A stretch of DNA of 64,000 nt from JAVBQL01 sp031549085 (GTDB lineage Bacteria > Spirochaetota > GWE2-31-10 > MWDO01): assembly GCA_031549085.1 (NCBI GenBank), contig JAVBQL010000013.1:1-64000 (forward strand). The letters run 5' to 3'. The notes under the pieces were generated by a model. That model made no database searches. It had not been told where the DNA came from and was given only the letters and a program-made list of their open reading frames with translations. Numbering within the stretch: the stretch's first letter is position 1; each line of letters starts with the position of its first letter. Shown piece after piece: positions 17,258-27,424 of this stretch. Both the position numbers and the translations under genes were made by a program.

Positions 17258-17368
17258 ATATAATGAAAATTTGTTTTTATAATTAATTTTGAACATTCTA
17301 TGTTATAATAGAGAAAGTGAAACCAATATATTTATTTAAAGGACTCCTATAAAAAGAGAGGATCATTT

Positions 17369-18724
17369 ATGAGTGATATAAGTGCTGGAAACGAAGAGGA
17401 CTTCATTCGCCAACTCCAAGAGCAGCTTGCTAAAGAGGCAAAAGCCAAAGAGGCTGGACTAGATGAAGACTACACAGAAGATCAGGAGGATTTCTCCTTT
17501 GAAAGTTCCAACGAGGACTCTTCGACAGATATTCTCAAAAAAAACAAGAGAGAGCTCATTGTAAAGAAAAAACTTCCAAAGCACATTGAAGTAATATTAA
17601 ATATATTATCTTTCTATCTTCCCCCTCTACTATTGGCTTCTATTGTTGGTTTGGTGGGCTTTCTCACTCATAGTTTGTTAATTACACTTATTTCAGCTTT
17701 AGTATCAGCTTTAATTCTTGGTTTCTACTATTATATGCTATTTTCATCAAAGTTTACTGATTTTAATGAAACAGCAATAGATATCCTAAATGAAATATCG
17801 AGAGGAAATCTCTCATTTGATATAAATAATGATGAAAATCTTAAGTCAGCTCTATCAACTTTAAGCACACCAATTGACAAGGTAATAAAAGAGATCTCTG
17901 ATATGGTTGCAAAGATGGAACTATCTGTGCTTGATATTGTTGGAAACTCTGATGCACTCTCCTATTTTGCCTCATCTATGGCAGATAAGACCGATCAACA
18001 GGAAGATTTTATTGTAAAGATAACAAACTCATCAAAGAGATTAAATGAGTCTATGATTGATATAAAAGAGAATGTCGACTCTGCATATGAAAACTCAATA
18101 CAGACAATAAAAGAGGCTGACAACAGCTCTATTGAGGTATTGTCTCTAATTTCAGAGATGAATGCAATTAGTGAAATGTCAGATCAGATATTAACAACAA
18201 TGAACTTTATAAGCGATATAGCTGATGAGACAAACTTGTTGGCACTAAATGCAGCTATTCAGGCAGCCCACGCTGGTGAAGAGGGAAAGGGGTTTGGTGT
18301 TGTTGCATCAGAAATTAGAAACCTTGCAGAATCAAGCTCAAAAGCTACAAAAACAATATCATCAGTAATAGAGAGAACAATTGAATCTATCAACACAGGG
18401 GTTGAGGTGAGCCACAAGGCAAAGAGTGCTCTAAATAAAATTGTAGCATCAATAAAAGAGACTGAAGAGTTAATGAAAGATATGTCAAGTGCCATTACAG
18501 AGCAGACAGAGACAACATCACGTTTGACTGAAAGTGTAGAAAATATTCAAGATCTAACAAAAAATATCAACAGTGACACTCAAAATATGAAATCTGCAAT
18601 TGATAACATGGCTGGACAGTCACAAATATTGAATGACATCGTCAAAGGTTTTGAGATAAATGCAAGCTCAATTAAATCTGATGTAATCTTTGGTGTAGAT
18701 TCATCTTCTTCAGCAGAAAAATGA
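17369..18724 (+). CDS. Methyl-accepting chemotaxis protein without a sensor domain
   Basis: A 451-aa chemoreceptor. An acidic cytoplasmic N-terminus (1-70) precedes two closely spaced membrane helices (about 76-98 and 103-125), leaving no room for a periplasmic ligand domain. The cytoplasmic part is a long helical hairpin with the conserved tip ETNLLALNAAIQAAHAGE and GFGVVASEIRNLAESS. It couples to CheA/CheW and controls motor switching; it probably senses an internal or membrane-linked signal. Its TGA overlaps the ATG of the next gene (ATGA), a coupling worth noting. Confidence 0.92.
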   Translation: MSDISAGNEEDFIRQLQEQLAKEAKAKEAGLDEDYTEDQEDFSFESSNEDSSTDILKKNKRELIVKKKLPKHIEVILNILSFYLPPLLLASIVGLVGFLTHSLLITLISALVSALILGFYYYMLFSSKFTDFNETAIDILNEISRGNLSFDINNDENLKSALSTLSTPIDKVIKEISDMVAKMELSVLDIVGNSDALSYFASSMADKTDQQEDFIVKITNSSKRLNESMIDIKENVDSAYENSIQTIKEADNSSIEVLSLISEMNAISEMSDQILTTMNFISDIADETNLLALNAAIQAAHAGEEGKGFGVVASEIRNLAESSSKATKTISSVIERTIESINTGVEVSHKAKSALNKIVASIKETEELMKDMSSAITEQTETTSRLTESVENIQDLTKNINSDTQNMKSAIDNMAGQSQILNDIVKGFEINASSIKSDVIFGVDSSSSAEK

Positions 18725-19710
18725 GAAAAATATTTATAGAGCTTAACAAGCCATATAATAAAGAATTCATCATAGAGCTAATTGAAAACGGTGTTGATGC
18801 ACTCTTCTTAAGCAATAAAACTGATTCAGACTTTATAAATAATCTTGGAAAAATAGACCTCTTTTTTTTAGATAACCTGCCCAAAGAGATCAAGTTTATA
18901 GAGATAAACTCTAATGATGATGTTAAAAAAATGGCCAATGAATCAAAAGAAATAACATTAATTGTAAAATCAAATGACTGGAAAATAATCCCTTTAGAAA
19001 ATCTAATAGCCTCAAACCTAAGATTTTATTACATTGTATCAACACTTGGAGAGTGCACAGAGGTAAGCTCAATACTAGAAAAAGGGGTATATGGTTTATA
19101 TATAAAAAGCACAGATAATACTGAAACAGTATCCATTTTAAAATCTGTAAAACAAAAAAGAGAGAGTCTAAACCTTTCACTGGCCAAAATAGTTGATATA
19201 CAAAAACTTCTAATTGGAGATAGAGTTTGTGTTGATACTACAACAGAGCTTAAAGAGGGAGAGGGGGCATTGGTTGGAACATATTCAAACGAGCTTGCAT
19301 TAATAGGCGGAGAAACTCTTATCAATCAATATATAGAGACCAGACCATTTAGAGTAAATTGCGGAGCAATATCATCTTATATCATGACAGATAATAATAC
19401 TACAAAGTATCTTTCTGAATTAAAAACAGGTGATACAATTTTAATCGTCAACTATAGTGGAGAGAGCAGATTGGCTAATGTTGCCCGCATAAAACAAGAA
19501 AAGAGACCTCTTTTACAAGTAAAACTTGTCTCTAATAAAAAAGAGTTCAATCTTATACTACAAAATGCAGAGACAGTCTCCCTTATAGAAAGAGACGGAA
19601 AGCAAAAACCAATCAGTTCATTATCAAATGGAGATGAAGTTCTGTTTTACCAAAGCAGTGGTGGAAGACATTTTGGAATTGAAATAGAAGAGACAATCAT
19701 AGAAAAATAG
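18721..19710 (+). CDS. 3-dehydroquinate synthase II (archaeal type)
   Basis: A 329-aa protein of the MJ1249/AroB' family, which oxidatively deaminates and cyclises 2-amino-3,7-dideoxy-D-threo-hept-6-ulosonate to 3-dehydroquinate in archaeal shikimate synthesis. Diagnostic motifs are GDRVCVDTTTELKEGEGALVG (about residues 160-180) and RPFRVNCGAISSYI (about 211-224), plus SSGGRHFG near the end. Bacterial members occur in groups lacking classic AroB, and a homologue makes 3-amino-4-hydroxybenzoate. The partner aldolase is not in the window. Start overlaps the MCP stop by four bases. Confidence 0.88.
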   Translation: MRKIFIELNKPYNKEFIIELIENGVDALFLSNKTDSDFINNLGKIDLFFLDNLPKEIKFIEINSNDDVKKMANESKEITLIVKSNDWKIIPLENLIASNLRFYYIVSTLGECTEVSSILEKGVYGLYIKSTDNTETVSILKSVKQKRESLNLSLAKIVDIQKLLIGDRVCVDTTTELKEGEGALVGTYSNELALIGGETLINQYIETRPFRVNCGAISSYIMTDNNTTKYLSELKTGDTILIVNYSGESRLANVARIKQEKRPLLQVKLVSNKKEFNLILQNAETVSLIERDGKQKPISSLSNGDEVLFYQSSGGRHFGIEIEETIIEK

Positions 19711-19877
19711 ATATTATTTATTAATAAACAATATGTCATTATAGTAAAATAATTATACATCAATTTAAAAAATATTTAATTTTATAAATAAACTTACCTT
19801 TCAATAATTTGACTTTTTTACGAAAGAATTGTATAGTCATATTAACAGACTTAATATCTTAAGAAGGATAAACAAAG

Positions 19878-20606
19878 ATGACTATAATCCCTGCAATTGA
19901 TTTAATAGAAGGAAAATGTGTAAGACTTGAAGGTGGAGACTTTAATAAAAAAAGTATATATTCTGAAGATCCTATAGATATGGCTTTCCAATTTAAAGAT
20001 ATGGGCGCTAAAAGACTCCATATTGTAGATTTAGATGGAGCTAAAGATGGTCAATCCTATCAAAATAGAAATATTATAAAAGAGATAAAGAAAAAAACTA
20101 ACTTGGTTATTGAGACTGGTGGAGGGATAAGAACTGAAGATGATGTAAAAGATCTCCTATTTGAGGGAATAGATTACATTATTTTAGGTACTATACTTGT
20201 AAAAAAAATTGAAACTGTACAAAAATGGATTGACGATTTTGGAAACTATTTTATTGCTTCGGTAGATACAAAAAATAGAAAGGTACAAACACATGGCTGG
20301 TTAAAAGGTGAAGAGATTGATATGATGGAGTTTGGTAAAAAACTTTTTAAAGTTGGATTTAAAATAGCAACCTACACAGATGTAACAAGAGACGGCATGC
20401 TTCAAGGACCAAATATTGAAGAGGCCAGAGACTTTACAAGCCAGACAGGACTACGTATAATTTTAGCTGGCGGAATAACTTCTGAAGATGATATCAAGCA
20501 GGCTAAAACATTATCATATTATGGACTTGATGGAATAATTATTGGAAAAGCACTTTATGAAAATAGATTGGATTTGGCTAAAATGATAAAGTTGTATCAA
20601 ACATAA
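19878..20606 (+). CDS. hisA: Phosphoribosylformimino-5-aminoimidazole carboxamide ribotide isomerase
   Basis: TIM-barrel isomerase of histidine synthesis (ProFAR to PRFAR), 242 aa. It has the catalytic D8 (PAIDLIEGKCVRL) and the paired aspartate in SVDTKN (about 130). Phosphate-binding loops are GGGIRTEDD and AGGITSEDD, and TDVTRDGMLQGPN is typical of HisA rather than HisF. It stands apart from any other his gene, so the pathway is scattered in this genome. A good ribosome site (AAGGA) precedes the start. Confidence 0.95.
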   Translation: MTIIPAIDLIEGKCVRLEGGDFNKKSIYSEDPIDMAFQFKDMGAKRLHIVDLDGAKDGQSYQNRNIIKEIKKKTNLVIETGGGIRTEDDVKDLLFEGIDYIILGTILVKKIETVQKWIDDFGNYFIASVDTKNRKVQTHGWLKGEEIDMMEFGKKLFKVGFKIATYTDVTRDGMLQGPNIEEARDFTSQTGLRIILAGGITSEDDIKQAKTLSYYGLDGIIIGKALYENRLDLAKMIKLYQT

Positions 20607-20641
20607 CTATTTTTAAATATTAAAGTATTTAGGAGCTTTTT

Positions 20642-21214
20642 ATGAAAAAAAATCTTACCTTTGTTTTGATTATTTTAACTTTTATCCTCATTTTTTCTTG
20701 TAAACAGCAAGATCCTGTTGTTTCTGATGATAATAAAGCTATGCTTCTTAAAATAGAAGATTTTCAGATGGCTGGAGTTTTTGGAAACAAAGAGATTACA
20801 GGAGAACCTAAATATGAAAAATCAAGAAAAGTTCTAAAGTCATGGTTTTTACAATATGCATTTACCTATGCAAGTGAGGGAGAAATACCAATAGTAATTT
20901 CAGAAAGAATATCTTTTGAAGATAGCGCTAATACAGCTAAAAGGGTATATATAGGTATAGAAAAAAATTTTCTAGCTAAGTTTGTAACCAGCATATCAAC
21001 TATGGTTGAATATGAAGCAATTCTTGATTGGGGTGATGAAACTAAGTTTTATACAATTTTTCATGATGGAAATCCAGTAGGTAATGTGATAATTGTAAGG
21101 ATTGACAAGAAAGTTTTTCAAATATATTTATCAGGGTTCTATTTTAACTCTCCATCAGAATTAGAATCCATAATAAGGCCAAAATTAGATTTACTTACAG
21201 AATATATATATTAA
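20642..21214 (+). CDS. Hypothetical lipoprotein
   Basis: A 190-aa predicted lipoprotein: signal peptide with lipobox LIFSCK (cysteine about residue 20), then a soluble domain with alternating beta/alpha character and no repeats. I do not recognise the family. It sits 35 bp after hisA and 46 bp before rpiB on the same strand, so it may be co-transcribed with both. Confidence 0.75.
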   Translation: MKKNLTFVLIILTFILIFSCKQQDPVVSDDNKAMLLKIEDFQMAGVFGNKEITGEPKYEKSRKVLKSWFLQYAFTYASEGEIPIVISERISFEDSANTAKRVYIGIEKNFLAKFVTSISTMVEYEAILDWGDETKFYTIFHDGNPVGNVIIVRIDKKVFQIYLSGFYFNSPSELESIIRPKLDLLTEYIY

Positions 21215-21260
21215 AAGTCAAATAATAGATTTGTTTATATAATTTGAAATAGGAGAACCT

Positions 21261-21713
21261 ATGAAAGTAATCATTGGAAGTGATCATGGTGGATATGCTA
21301 TGAAGGAAGAACTGATCTCTTTCTTAAAAAGTATGAAGAAGTATGATGTTATTAATATGGGTTGTTTTTCTCTGGAAAGTGTTGACTATCCTGATATAGC
21401 CTTTAATGTATCAAAAGAAGTTTTAAGAGAAAAAAATAGTTTAGGAATATTGATATGTGGTACTGGAATTGGAATGTCAATAACCGCTAATAAAGTTAAA
21501 GGGATAAGATGTGCATTATGTAGTGAAGAGTATTCTGCATTAATGACCAGACGACATAATGACTCCAATCTACTGGCACTAGGTGGAAGAGTAATAGGTT
21601 TGGAATTGGCAAAATCCATTGTAACAACATTTCTTCAGGCAGATTTTGATGGTGGAAGACATAAGGATAGAATCAACAAAATAGAAGAGATTGAAAGAAA
21701 CTTCTGCCTATAG
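21261..21713 (+). CDS. rpiB: Ribose-5-phosphate isomerase B
   Basis: RpiB/LacAB-family sugar-phosphate isomerase of 150 aa, interconverting ribose 5-phosphate and ribulose 5-phosphate in the pentose phosphate pathway. It shows GSDHGGYAMKEELI at the N-terminus, the active-site cysteine in CGTGIGMSI, and the phosphate/opening histidine and arginines in MTRRHNDSNLLALGGR. Some family members isomerise allose or galactose phosphates instead, but the lone 150-aa form best fits RpiB. Start has AGGAG upstream. Confidence 0.93.
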   Translation: MKVIIGSDHGGYAMKEELISFLKSMKKYDVINMGCFSLESVDYPDIAFNVSKEVLREKNSLGILICGTGIGMSITANKVKGIRCALCSEEYSALMTRRHNDSNLLALGGRVIGLELAKSIVTTFLQADFDGGRHKDRINKIEEIERNFCL

Positions 21714-21877
21714 ACTGAATAGATTTGTTCTTAAATAATTTTATAGCCTTTTTGTAAATAGTTCTTTGTTTATATAGAAAAAGATCATATATAATTAAAA
21801 TTGTACGATAAATATTTAATATAGATTTACTAAATGTTTATTTTAAACTTAACATTTTAGTTTTAGGAGATCTGATT

Positions 21878-22876
21878 ATGAAAAGAATTATTCTATGCTT
21901 TTTTATTATCTTTTTCTGCTTTCCACAAATTTTCAGTAGACAAGGTTTTTTCCTACAAAATAGAACAGGAGTATTGATTAGAGTAGATTTGGAGAATGCA
22001 AAGCCAAAGTATCCAAATAAAAAAGGTCCAAATCAATCAGAAATTCCAATAAAAATTCAAAAAGAGGAATTTGAAAAAGAGTTCCTAAACACAATAACTG
22101 ATGATAAAGATAAGGAATTTGTTTTATCTTTCTATCACCTAAATGAAGCTGAAGATTTATATACAATGACATATGAACTCCCTTTTAAAATTCCTGAAAA
22201 ATTCGTTAAAAAAAATGTTTTATTAAATATTTCTAGTAAATATAAAAAAGATTTTCTTAACAATTATAAATTCAATAATAAAGAAAAATTCTATTATCAA
22301 ACTAAACCCATAGAAGATAGTGAAACAAAAGAGAATATCTCTATACTTTTATTAAGGTTAGTTTTTTTAGAGTATAATAGAAAAAATGAGATGCCAACAG
22401 ACTTTGTTAATGAAACAAGCCCAGCTCCTCATAGATTTGTAAGAGTATTTAATCCAAAAACAAAAGCAAACTTCGACTTGCATATATCTTGGGGCGTAAA
22501 ATTTGAGAACAATCTCTCTTTGGGTTTCGCTGTTATGTTCACAAATTTTGTGATGCCCTCTTTAGAACTTATGCTTAAATATAATTTTATAGTCAATGAT
22601 CAAATAGAACCTTTTGTTGGTGGAGTCATATATGGTGGCTTTATGGATGGTTTCCCTGTTGGTATAAATGTGATAGGAGGAGTAGATCTATTTGCATTTG
22701 GAACTAACATAGAGAGTATTCAAAACTACTATAACAGTATAGAGGCTAGACTTGGTGCTGTATTATACTCAAGCGTATATTTTGACACAGGAGACAACAG
22801 TGAAGGGATTTGGAAAAAGTTTGCAATACTGCTTGATGGAGCTCTCTATTTCAACACTGGTTACATATGGGAATAA
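21878..22876 (+). CDS. Exported protein, probable outer-membrane association
   Basis: A 332-aa protein with a signal peptide (hydrophobic to about residue 19, cleavage near FSRQ). The N-terminal half is lysine-rich and soluble. From about residue 195 onwards alternating hydrophobic/glycine-rich strands (NLSLGFAVMFTNF, EPFVGGVIYGGFM, FAILLDGALYFNTGYIWE) with a C-terminal aromatic-rich end suggest a small beta-barrel. Family not recognised. A bidirectional terminator follows. Confidence 0.65.
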   Translation: MKRIILCFFIIFFCFPQIFSRQGFFLQNRTGVLIRVDLENAKPKYPNKKGPNQSEIPIKIQKEEFEKEFLNTITDDKDKEFVLSFYHLNEAEDLYTMTYELPFKIPEKFVKKNVLLNISSKYKKDFLNNYKFNNKEKFYYQTKPIEDSETKENISILLLRLVFLEYNRKNEMPTDFVNETSPAPHRFVRVFNPKTKANFDLHISWGVKFENNLSLGFAVMFTNFVMPSLELMLKYNFIVNDQIEPFVGGVIYGGFMDGFPVGINVIGGVDLFAFGTNIESIQNYYNSIEARLGAVLYSSVYFDTGDNSEGIWKKFAILLDGALYFNTGYIWE

Positions 22877-22936
22877 TAAACTAAATCTTTAAGATAGTAT
22901 AAGCTAAAAGATTCAATCTTTAATCCTTGATAATAT

Positions 22937-22967
22937 AAAAAAAGCACCCAATTAAGGGTGCTTTTTT
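22937..22967. terminator. Bidirectional intrinsic terminator
   Basis: Stem AAGCACCC / GGGTGCTT around an AATTAA loop with an A-run before and a T-run after, so it can end both the plus-strand gene at 21878 and the minus-strand surface operon at 23003. Confidence 0.85.
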
Positions 22968-23002
22968 GTATATAAGTTAAAAAAACTTTTAGCTATACAA
23001 AA

Positions 23003-25936
23003 CTAGAAATCCCATTGTAGACCTAAAGTAAGGTTAACCATTTGGAATGCATGAGTACTACGACTCCAGTCAGCAGCTGTACCAGCATCATAGTTTGTGC
23101 TAGTTATATCAAAAGTTGCTGTTTCTAGATATCCAGGGTCATAGAATGAGTTTGGATCCCAACCCATGTTTAAGTTAACAAAAAGTGTAGGAGTCTTTAA
23201 GATCTTAACTGGAATAACATACTTGAATTGGAATGCAAGACCCCAAGAGAAGTAGTCTGGAACTTGATAGTATATCACCTTTCCATCAGCTGTATCAATT
23301 AGAGGAACCTCTGCATTTGCAGTCATAGATGCAGAACCAACAGCACTATTAGCTACACCACCAACAGCACCATGGCTATACCTAAATAGATATCCAGCAC
23401 CAAAAGTGATATCATGAGCAAATCTAAACTCAGCACCTATCATATGGTGCATAACTTTAAATGCCCACTTGTTATTATAATCGTCAAAATTTTGTTGAGT
23501 TTGATAATAATTTTGTAGAGCTATAGGATCTGATGGATCTACTATTGCAGCAGCATTACCCATATAGTACGGTTCATGGTTTCTTAATCTTAAATTATAA
23601 GCAATATCTACTGCTTTTAAGACATCATTTATACCTTCAATACCTATTTGGAGGTTAAATTCTCTAAAAGTAAATATGTTTGATGAAACATCTATTACAT
23701 CAACACCCTTTGTAGGATCTGAAACATCTTTAGCAATAAGAGCTTGACCAAAATATGTATCTAATCTAAACTCAGCACTAGCTCTAATAATCATCTTCAT
23801 CTTTTCTGTTACTTTAAAGCCAGATTCTATTCCAGGTATCCAACTATTTCTTAAACTCCAATTTTTTGAGATATCAAACATGTTGCTATTTACTTTACCA
23901 GTTCCAGCCAATGATGGCTCCTGTATAAGTCTATAACTTGCATTAGCAAATATTGGAGTAGATAGCCCTATAGCCTTTACATCATAATTAAGTTTTAGCT
24001 TTAAAGCCTCAGGATCAGAAGCTATTGGATTAACAGAAAAACGTAGTCCACCACCAACATTACCAATATAGTCTGAATGGCCATCTATACCATTAGCATA
24101 ATCGTCTGCCCATATGTCATCATAACCAGCAAACATTGAGCCATATTCAGCTATATTACCCTTAAATCTTATTCCAGCGGCAGCTTGGAAAACACTTATA
24201 TCAATAATTTTATTTTTATATCCAATACTGATATAATCAGCCATATGAGCCAAAGGATCAAATCCACTATAGCTAGCCTTTGCTAAATAGTAGTTAGAGT
24301 TAAAATCATTGCTTTTTGATTGATCAAAATATTTTGTATCTAACTCTATAGCCCCCTGTGCTTTTATTGTTAAGCCACTAACTGGTTTAAGTTCTGTCCA
24401 CAAAGACAATTGGTGAACAGAGTTTCCAAAAGAGTCTATACCAAGATAGTCTTTGTTTTGATACTCTTGTCTATATGCAGCAGGAACCCCCAAAGCACTC
24501 ATACTGTATAAAACACCTATTGTGTATTTATTTAATCCCAAGATATCATAATATATATCAGCAGCAGCAATATATCTACCAACCTCAGAAGCATCAACAA
24601 TCCAGCCACCATCATTACCAGGACCAAGTCTCCAACCATTACCAGAGTAGTTCTTAGTTGCGGCACTATATGTAGTAGCTAAATTAAAGTTAAGCCCTTT
24701 AACCGCTGCAGGGTGAATTAATGCTTGAATAGATGATTGTGCATAGTTTGTGTTTGCAATTCTTGTACTAGATATTAGACTCATAGGATCTTTTGAGTAG
24801 AGATTTTTACCACCAGCAGGTGATATATAGATATCAAAACTATCAGCAGTCCATGCAAACTGAACTTGATCTACGTGCATAGAACCATTATCTAAATGTG
24901 TTGCACCATAAACATCACTTGAATCTGGCGTACTATTAAGATTAGAGTTTGCACCAACCCTATCATTATTATAGTATTGTTTTGGAAATACATATTCACG
25001 ACCAAGACCACCAAAGAGTCCAGAAACAAAGTTTGATGCATTATTCTTTACTCTCATCTTCCAAAACTCTTCTCTTCCCTCTTTATCTCCATACCAAACC
25101 CAAGCTTCATTTCTATTTACCCAAAAGAGCTGTGAGTTAACTTCAACGTCAACTTGGAAATATTTTGAAACTTTACCATGGAATTTTAGCGTTGTAGATA
25201 TGCTGAAACTATCTCTACCTAAGATTATTCTTGAGTAGTCTCCATCAGTAGTTCCATTTTCACCAAAGAATTTCCAAACTCCACTATTTGCGTTTGCAGC
25301 ATCTCCAAAACCAACTTGGTCATCAACTACAACTCTGTCAACATTTCCTAGTCCATCACCAGCGTCATATTTTTTTATGTATTGAGATTTATATTTACCA
25401 TCTGAGTCTTGCTCTCCAGAAGCAACACCAACATATACAACTTTTCCATTTTTATCTTTTACAACTTTAGCACCAAAATCTGTAAATAGTTGGAAATTAT
25501 AGTACAATCTGCCCCACATACCAAATACTGGATTGTACTCCTCCTCTTGAGGAGCTCCATCAGTAGCACCTGGTTTTGGTCTCTTAATTAAATAGTCAAA
25601 ACTACCAAAAGGGTTTGCTATTCTAGTGACATATTCGGGATCATCAAGATAAGCAGAATCATCACTTATTGATGGGTCAAAAAACTTATATTTAATCATT
25701 GGTGCATCTATTGGTAAAGTATATTCCCATACACCATCTGCATTTAAAGTCATTGGTACACCAGGTTTTTGCCAATTGTTAAAAGAACCTATAATATTAG
25801 CTTGGTTCAAATCTGACTTATAGGTAATTATAGCTGAGTATGTACCATCTGAATTTGTTACTATGGTAACTTTTGCTGAAGCAAGCATAGACACCATAAA
25901 GACAAATATCATTGAAAAAAACAATATTTTCTTCAT
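23003..25936 (-). CDS. Large outer-membrane protein with N-terminal CBM48-like glycogen-binding domain
   Basis: A 977-aa exported protein with a signal peptide (cleavage near residue 21, MLASA). Residues about 25-100 resemble the CBM48/AMPK-beta glycogen-binding module (ANIIGSFNNWQ, MIKYKFF). The remaining ~850 residues are aromatic- and glycine-rich alternating strands ending in aromatic LGLQWDF, as in outer-membrane barrels. It is the last gene of the operon begun at 27348. I infer a surface alpha-glucan-binding porin or receptor. No TonB-box or SusC features were seen. The CBM call is from motif; the barrel call is from composition and C-terminus. Confidence 0.75.
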   Translation of the reverse strand: MKKILFFSMIFVFMVSMLASAKVTIVTNSDGTYSAIITYKSDLNQANIIGSFNNWQKPGVPMTLNADGVWEYTLPIDAPMIKYKFFDPSISDDSAYLDDPEYVTRIANPFGSFDYLIKRPKPGATDGAPQEEEYNPVFGMWGRLYYNFQLFTDFGAKVVKDKNGKVVYVGVASGEQDSDGKYKSQYIKKYDAGDGLGNVDRVVVDDQVGFGDAANANSGVWKFFGENGTTDGDYSRIILGRDSFSISTTLKFHGKVSKYFQVDVEVNSQLFWVNRNEAWVWYGDKEGREEFWKMRVKNNASNFVSGLFGGLGREYVFPKQYYNNDRVGANSNLNSTPDSSDVYGATHLDNGSMHVDQVQFAWTADSFDIYISPAGGKNLYSKDPMSLISSTRIANTNYAQSSIQALIHPAAVKGLNFNLATTYSAATKNYSGNGWRLGPGNDGGWIVDASEVGRYIAAADIYYDILGLNKYTIGVLYSMSALGVPAAYRQEYQNKDYLGIDSFGNSVHQLSLWTELKPVSGLTIKAQGAIELDTKYFDQSKSNDFNSNYYLAKASYSGFDPLAHMADYISIGYKNKIIDISVFQAAAGIRFKGNIAEYGSMFAGYDDIWADDYANGIDGHSDYIGNVGGGLRFSVNPIASDPEALKLKLNYDVKAIGLSTPIFANASYRLIQEPSLAGTGKVNSNMFDISKNWSLRNSWIPGIESGFKVTEKMKMIIRASAEFRLDTYFGQALIAKDVSDPTKGVDVIDVSSNIFTFREFNLQIGIEGINDVLKAVDIAYNLRLRNHEPYYMGNAAAIVDPSDPIALQNYYQTQQNFDDYNNKWAFKVMHHMIGAEFRFAHDITFGAGYLFRYSHGAVGGVANSAVGSASMTANAEVPLIDTADGKVIYYQVPDYFSWGLAFQFKYVIPVKILKTPTLFVNLNMGWDPNSFYDPGYLETATFDITSTNYDAGTAADWSRSTHAFQMVNLTLGLQWDF

Positions 25937-25967
25937 TATTTCTCCTTTTATATACTTTTATTTTTTA

Positions 25968-26831
25968 CTATTTAGGTTTGAAATATTTTTTATATGCGTC
26001 CCCATCATATCTGAGACAAATTCTATACCACCAGTCTCCAGACTCCAAAACCACAAATGCATCTTTTGCTTGTTGTGCTGAAGTATAAGGTAGAGATGCA
26101 AATCCTGGAGCTCCAGAAACAAAGTTCAATCTATCGTTCCAAGTAATGCCTTGATAACCTTTTGTAAACTCTATTCTAACCCCAGCACCTTTTAAGTTAG
26201 GTGTAGCACTACTATACCACTCAGTTGAAGATGAAGCAACATTACTACCTAGGTTAGTAGGGAATTTTATATAAAAATATTCTTGAGTATCATCCCCATC
26301 AATAAAAGGATTGTCCACAGTTAGATCCATTAGTATACAACTGGTTTCTTGTTTATCTATATCGATACTACTGCTTGCTGCGGTAATTGTTAGAGCTTGG
26401 AAATCAGTACCCGTAACATCAAAACCTGCAGCACTATATCTATTTTTTCTAGCAGTTAATGCATCATTTTTAACCATAGCATACAACACAGCTGTATCAG
26501 GCACCATTGTCTTTGGTATATAAATATGTATATCATAAAGTGCATTTGGATCTGCTGGGTTTGTACAATTGCTTTGATCTCCTATTGGATCAAAACCCAC
26601 TGCAGGATCACCAAAAAAAACAAAATTAGTTTTAGGTGTAAGCTTTAGCACTTTGTCTTGATCTGGTTCGTCAGGAATACCCTCTTCATCTACTGGGCTA
26701 TTACCTTTTATAAAACTGAATAACTTCCCGTCTCCACTACCGGTACCATCATAAACATCACAACTTATAACTACAGCAAGTAGAGCTACGATCATCGCAA
26801 TGCTTAAAAATATTCTACTACTTTTCATCAA
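25968..26831 (-). CDS. Lipoprotein of the starch-binding operon
   Basis: A 287-aa predicted lipoprotein (hydrophobic signal, lipobox VVISCD, cysteine about residue 24), followed by a linker rich in Gly, Asp and Pro and a domain of unknown family containing several aromatic residues (WYSSATPNLKG, GYQGITWNDRL, ESGDWWYRICLRY). Its position between a secreted CBM48 protein and a CBM48-barrel suggests a surface glucan-binding accessory, analogous in role (not in sequence) to SusD/E/F. AGGAGG precedes the start; the 977-aa gene follows after 31 bp. Confidence 0.72.
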   Translation of the reverse strand: MMKSSRIFLSIAMIVALLAVVISCDVYDGTGSGDGKLFSFIKGNSPVDEEGIPDEPDQDKVLKLTPKTNFVFFGDPAVGFDPIGDQSNCTNPADPNALYDIHIYIPKTMVPDTAVLYAMVKNDALTARKNRYSAAGFDVTGTDFQALTITAASSSIDIDKQETSCILMDLTVDNPFIDGDDTQEYFYIKFPTNLGSNVASSSTEWYSSATPNLKGAGVRIEFTKGYQGITWNDRLNFVSGAPGFASLPYTSAQQAKDAFVVLESGDWWYRICLRYDGDAYKKYFKPK

Positions 26832-26916
26832 TAAAACCTCCTAAAAAATTGATACAAAATGTCGGAAAATCTATTTAAAATAAACCTTCCGACATTAGAA
26901 ACAACTAGAGATAAAA

Positions 26917-27348
26917 CTAGTATTTTACAACTAGATTATATCCACCATATCCATCATCAAATAAATTATCCAAACCAACTTTTGCAGGGTCTGGTTGTTG
27001 CCAATCAACTGTGTTAACAACAAATTTAAACTTAGTTCCATTAGGTACTTTCTCTTTTGTTGACTCAAAATACCAAATACCATCTTTCGCATTTAAAACA
27101 GCTTGCCAGTCTTTTGCTCCAGCATCCCAGCTATTAAATTCTCCAGCAACAGTAACCATCTCTGTTTCATCAAATCCAGCAGGATAATCTGCAGGGTTAA
27201 ATGTAAATATTACCTTATCTCCAGAAATTTTGTAACCTTTTGCTGTTGATTCAGCGGCTTTCTTCTCCCCTGCAGGAGCTGGACTTCCAGCCCATGTTAA
27301 AGATGTAGCGAAAACCATGATCATTAAAAGTGATAATAATTTTTTCAT
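26917..27348 (-). CDS. Secreted CBM48/AMPK-beta-type glycogen-binding protein
   Basis: A 143-aa exported protein: signal peptide (MKKLLSLLMIMVFATSLTWA), a short Ala/Pro/Lys linker, then one immunoglobulin-like glycogen-binding module (about 45-143) with VTVAGEFNSWDAGAKDW and KFKFVVNTVDWQQPD. The GxFNxW pattern and conserved tryptophans are the sugar-contact features of CBM48/AMPK-beta. It has no catalytic domain, so it is probably a periplasmic or released glucan-binding protein. It is the first gene of a three-gene operon behind a consensus promoter. Confidence 0.85.
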   Translation of the reverse strand: MKKLLSLLMIMVFATSLTWAGSPAPAGEKKAAESTAKGYKISGDKVIFTFNPADYPAGFDETEMVTVAGEFNSWDAGAKDWQAVLNAKDGIWYFESTKEKVPNGTKFKFVVNTVDWQQPDPAKVGLDNLFDDGYGGYNLVVKY

Positions 27349-27424
27349 TTAATAAATCCTCCATAAACTAATTATGTAATGCCTCCCCTAATAACATAGG
27401 GATATTCTCACTTTATCAACTATG

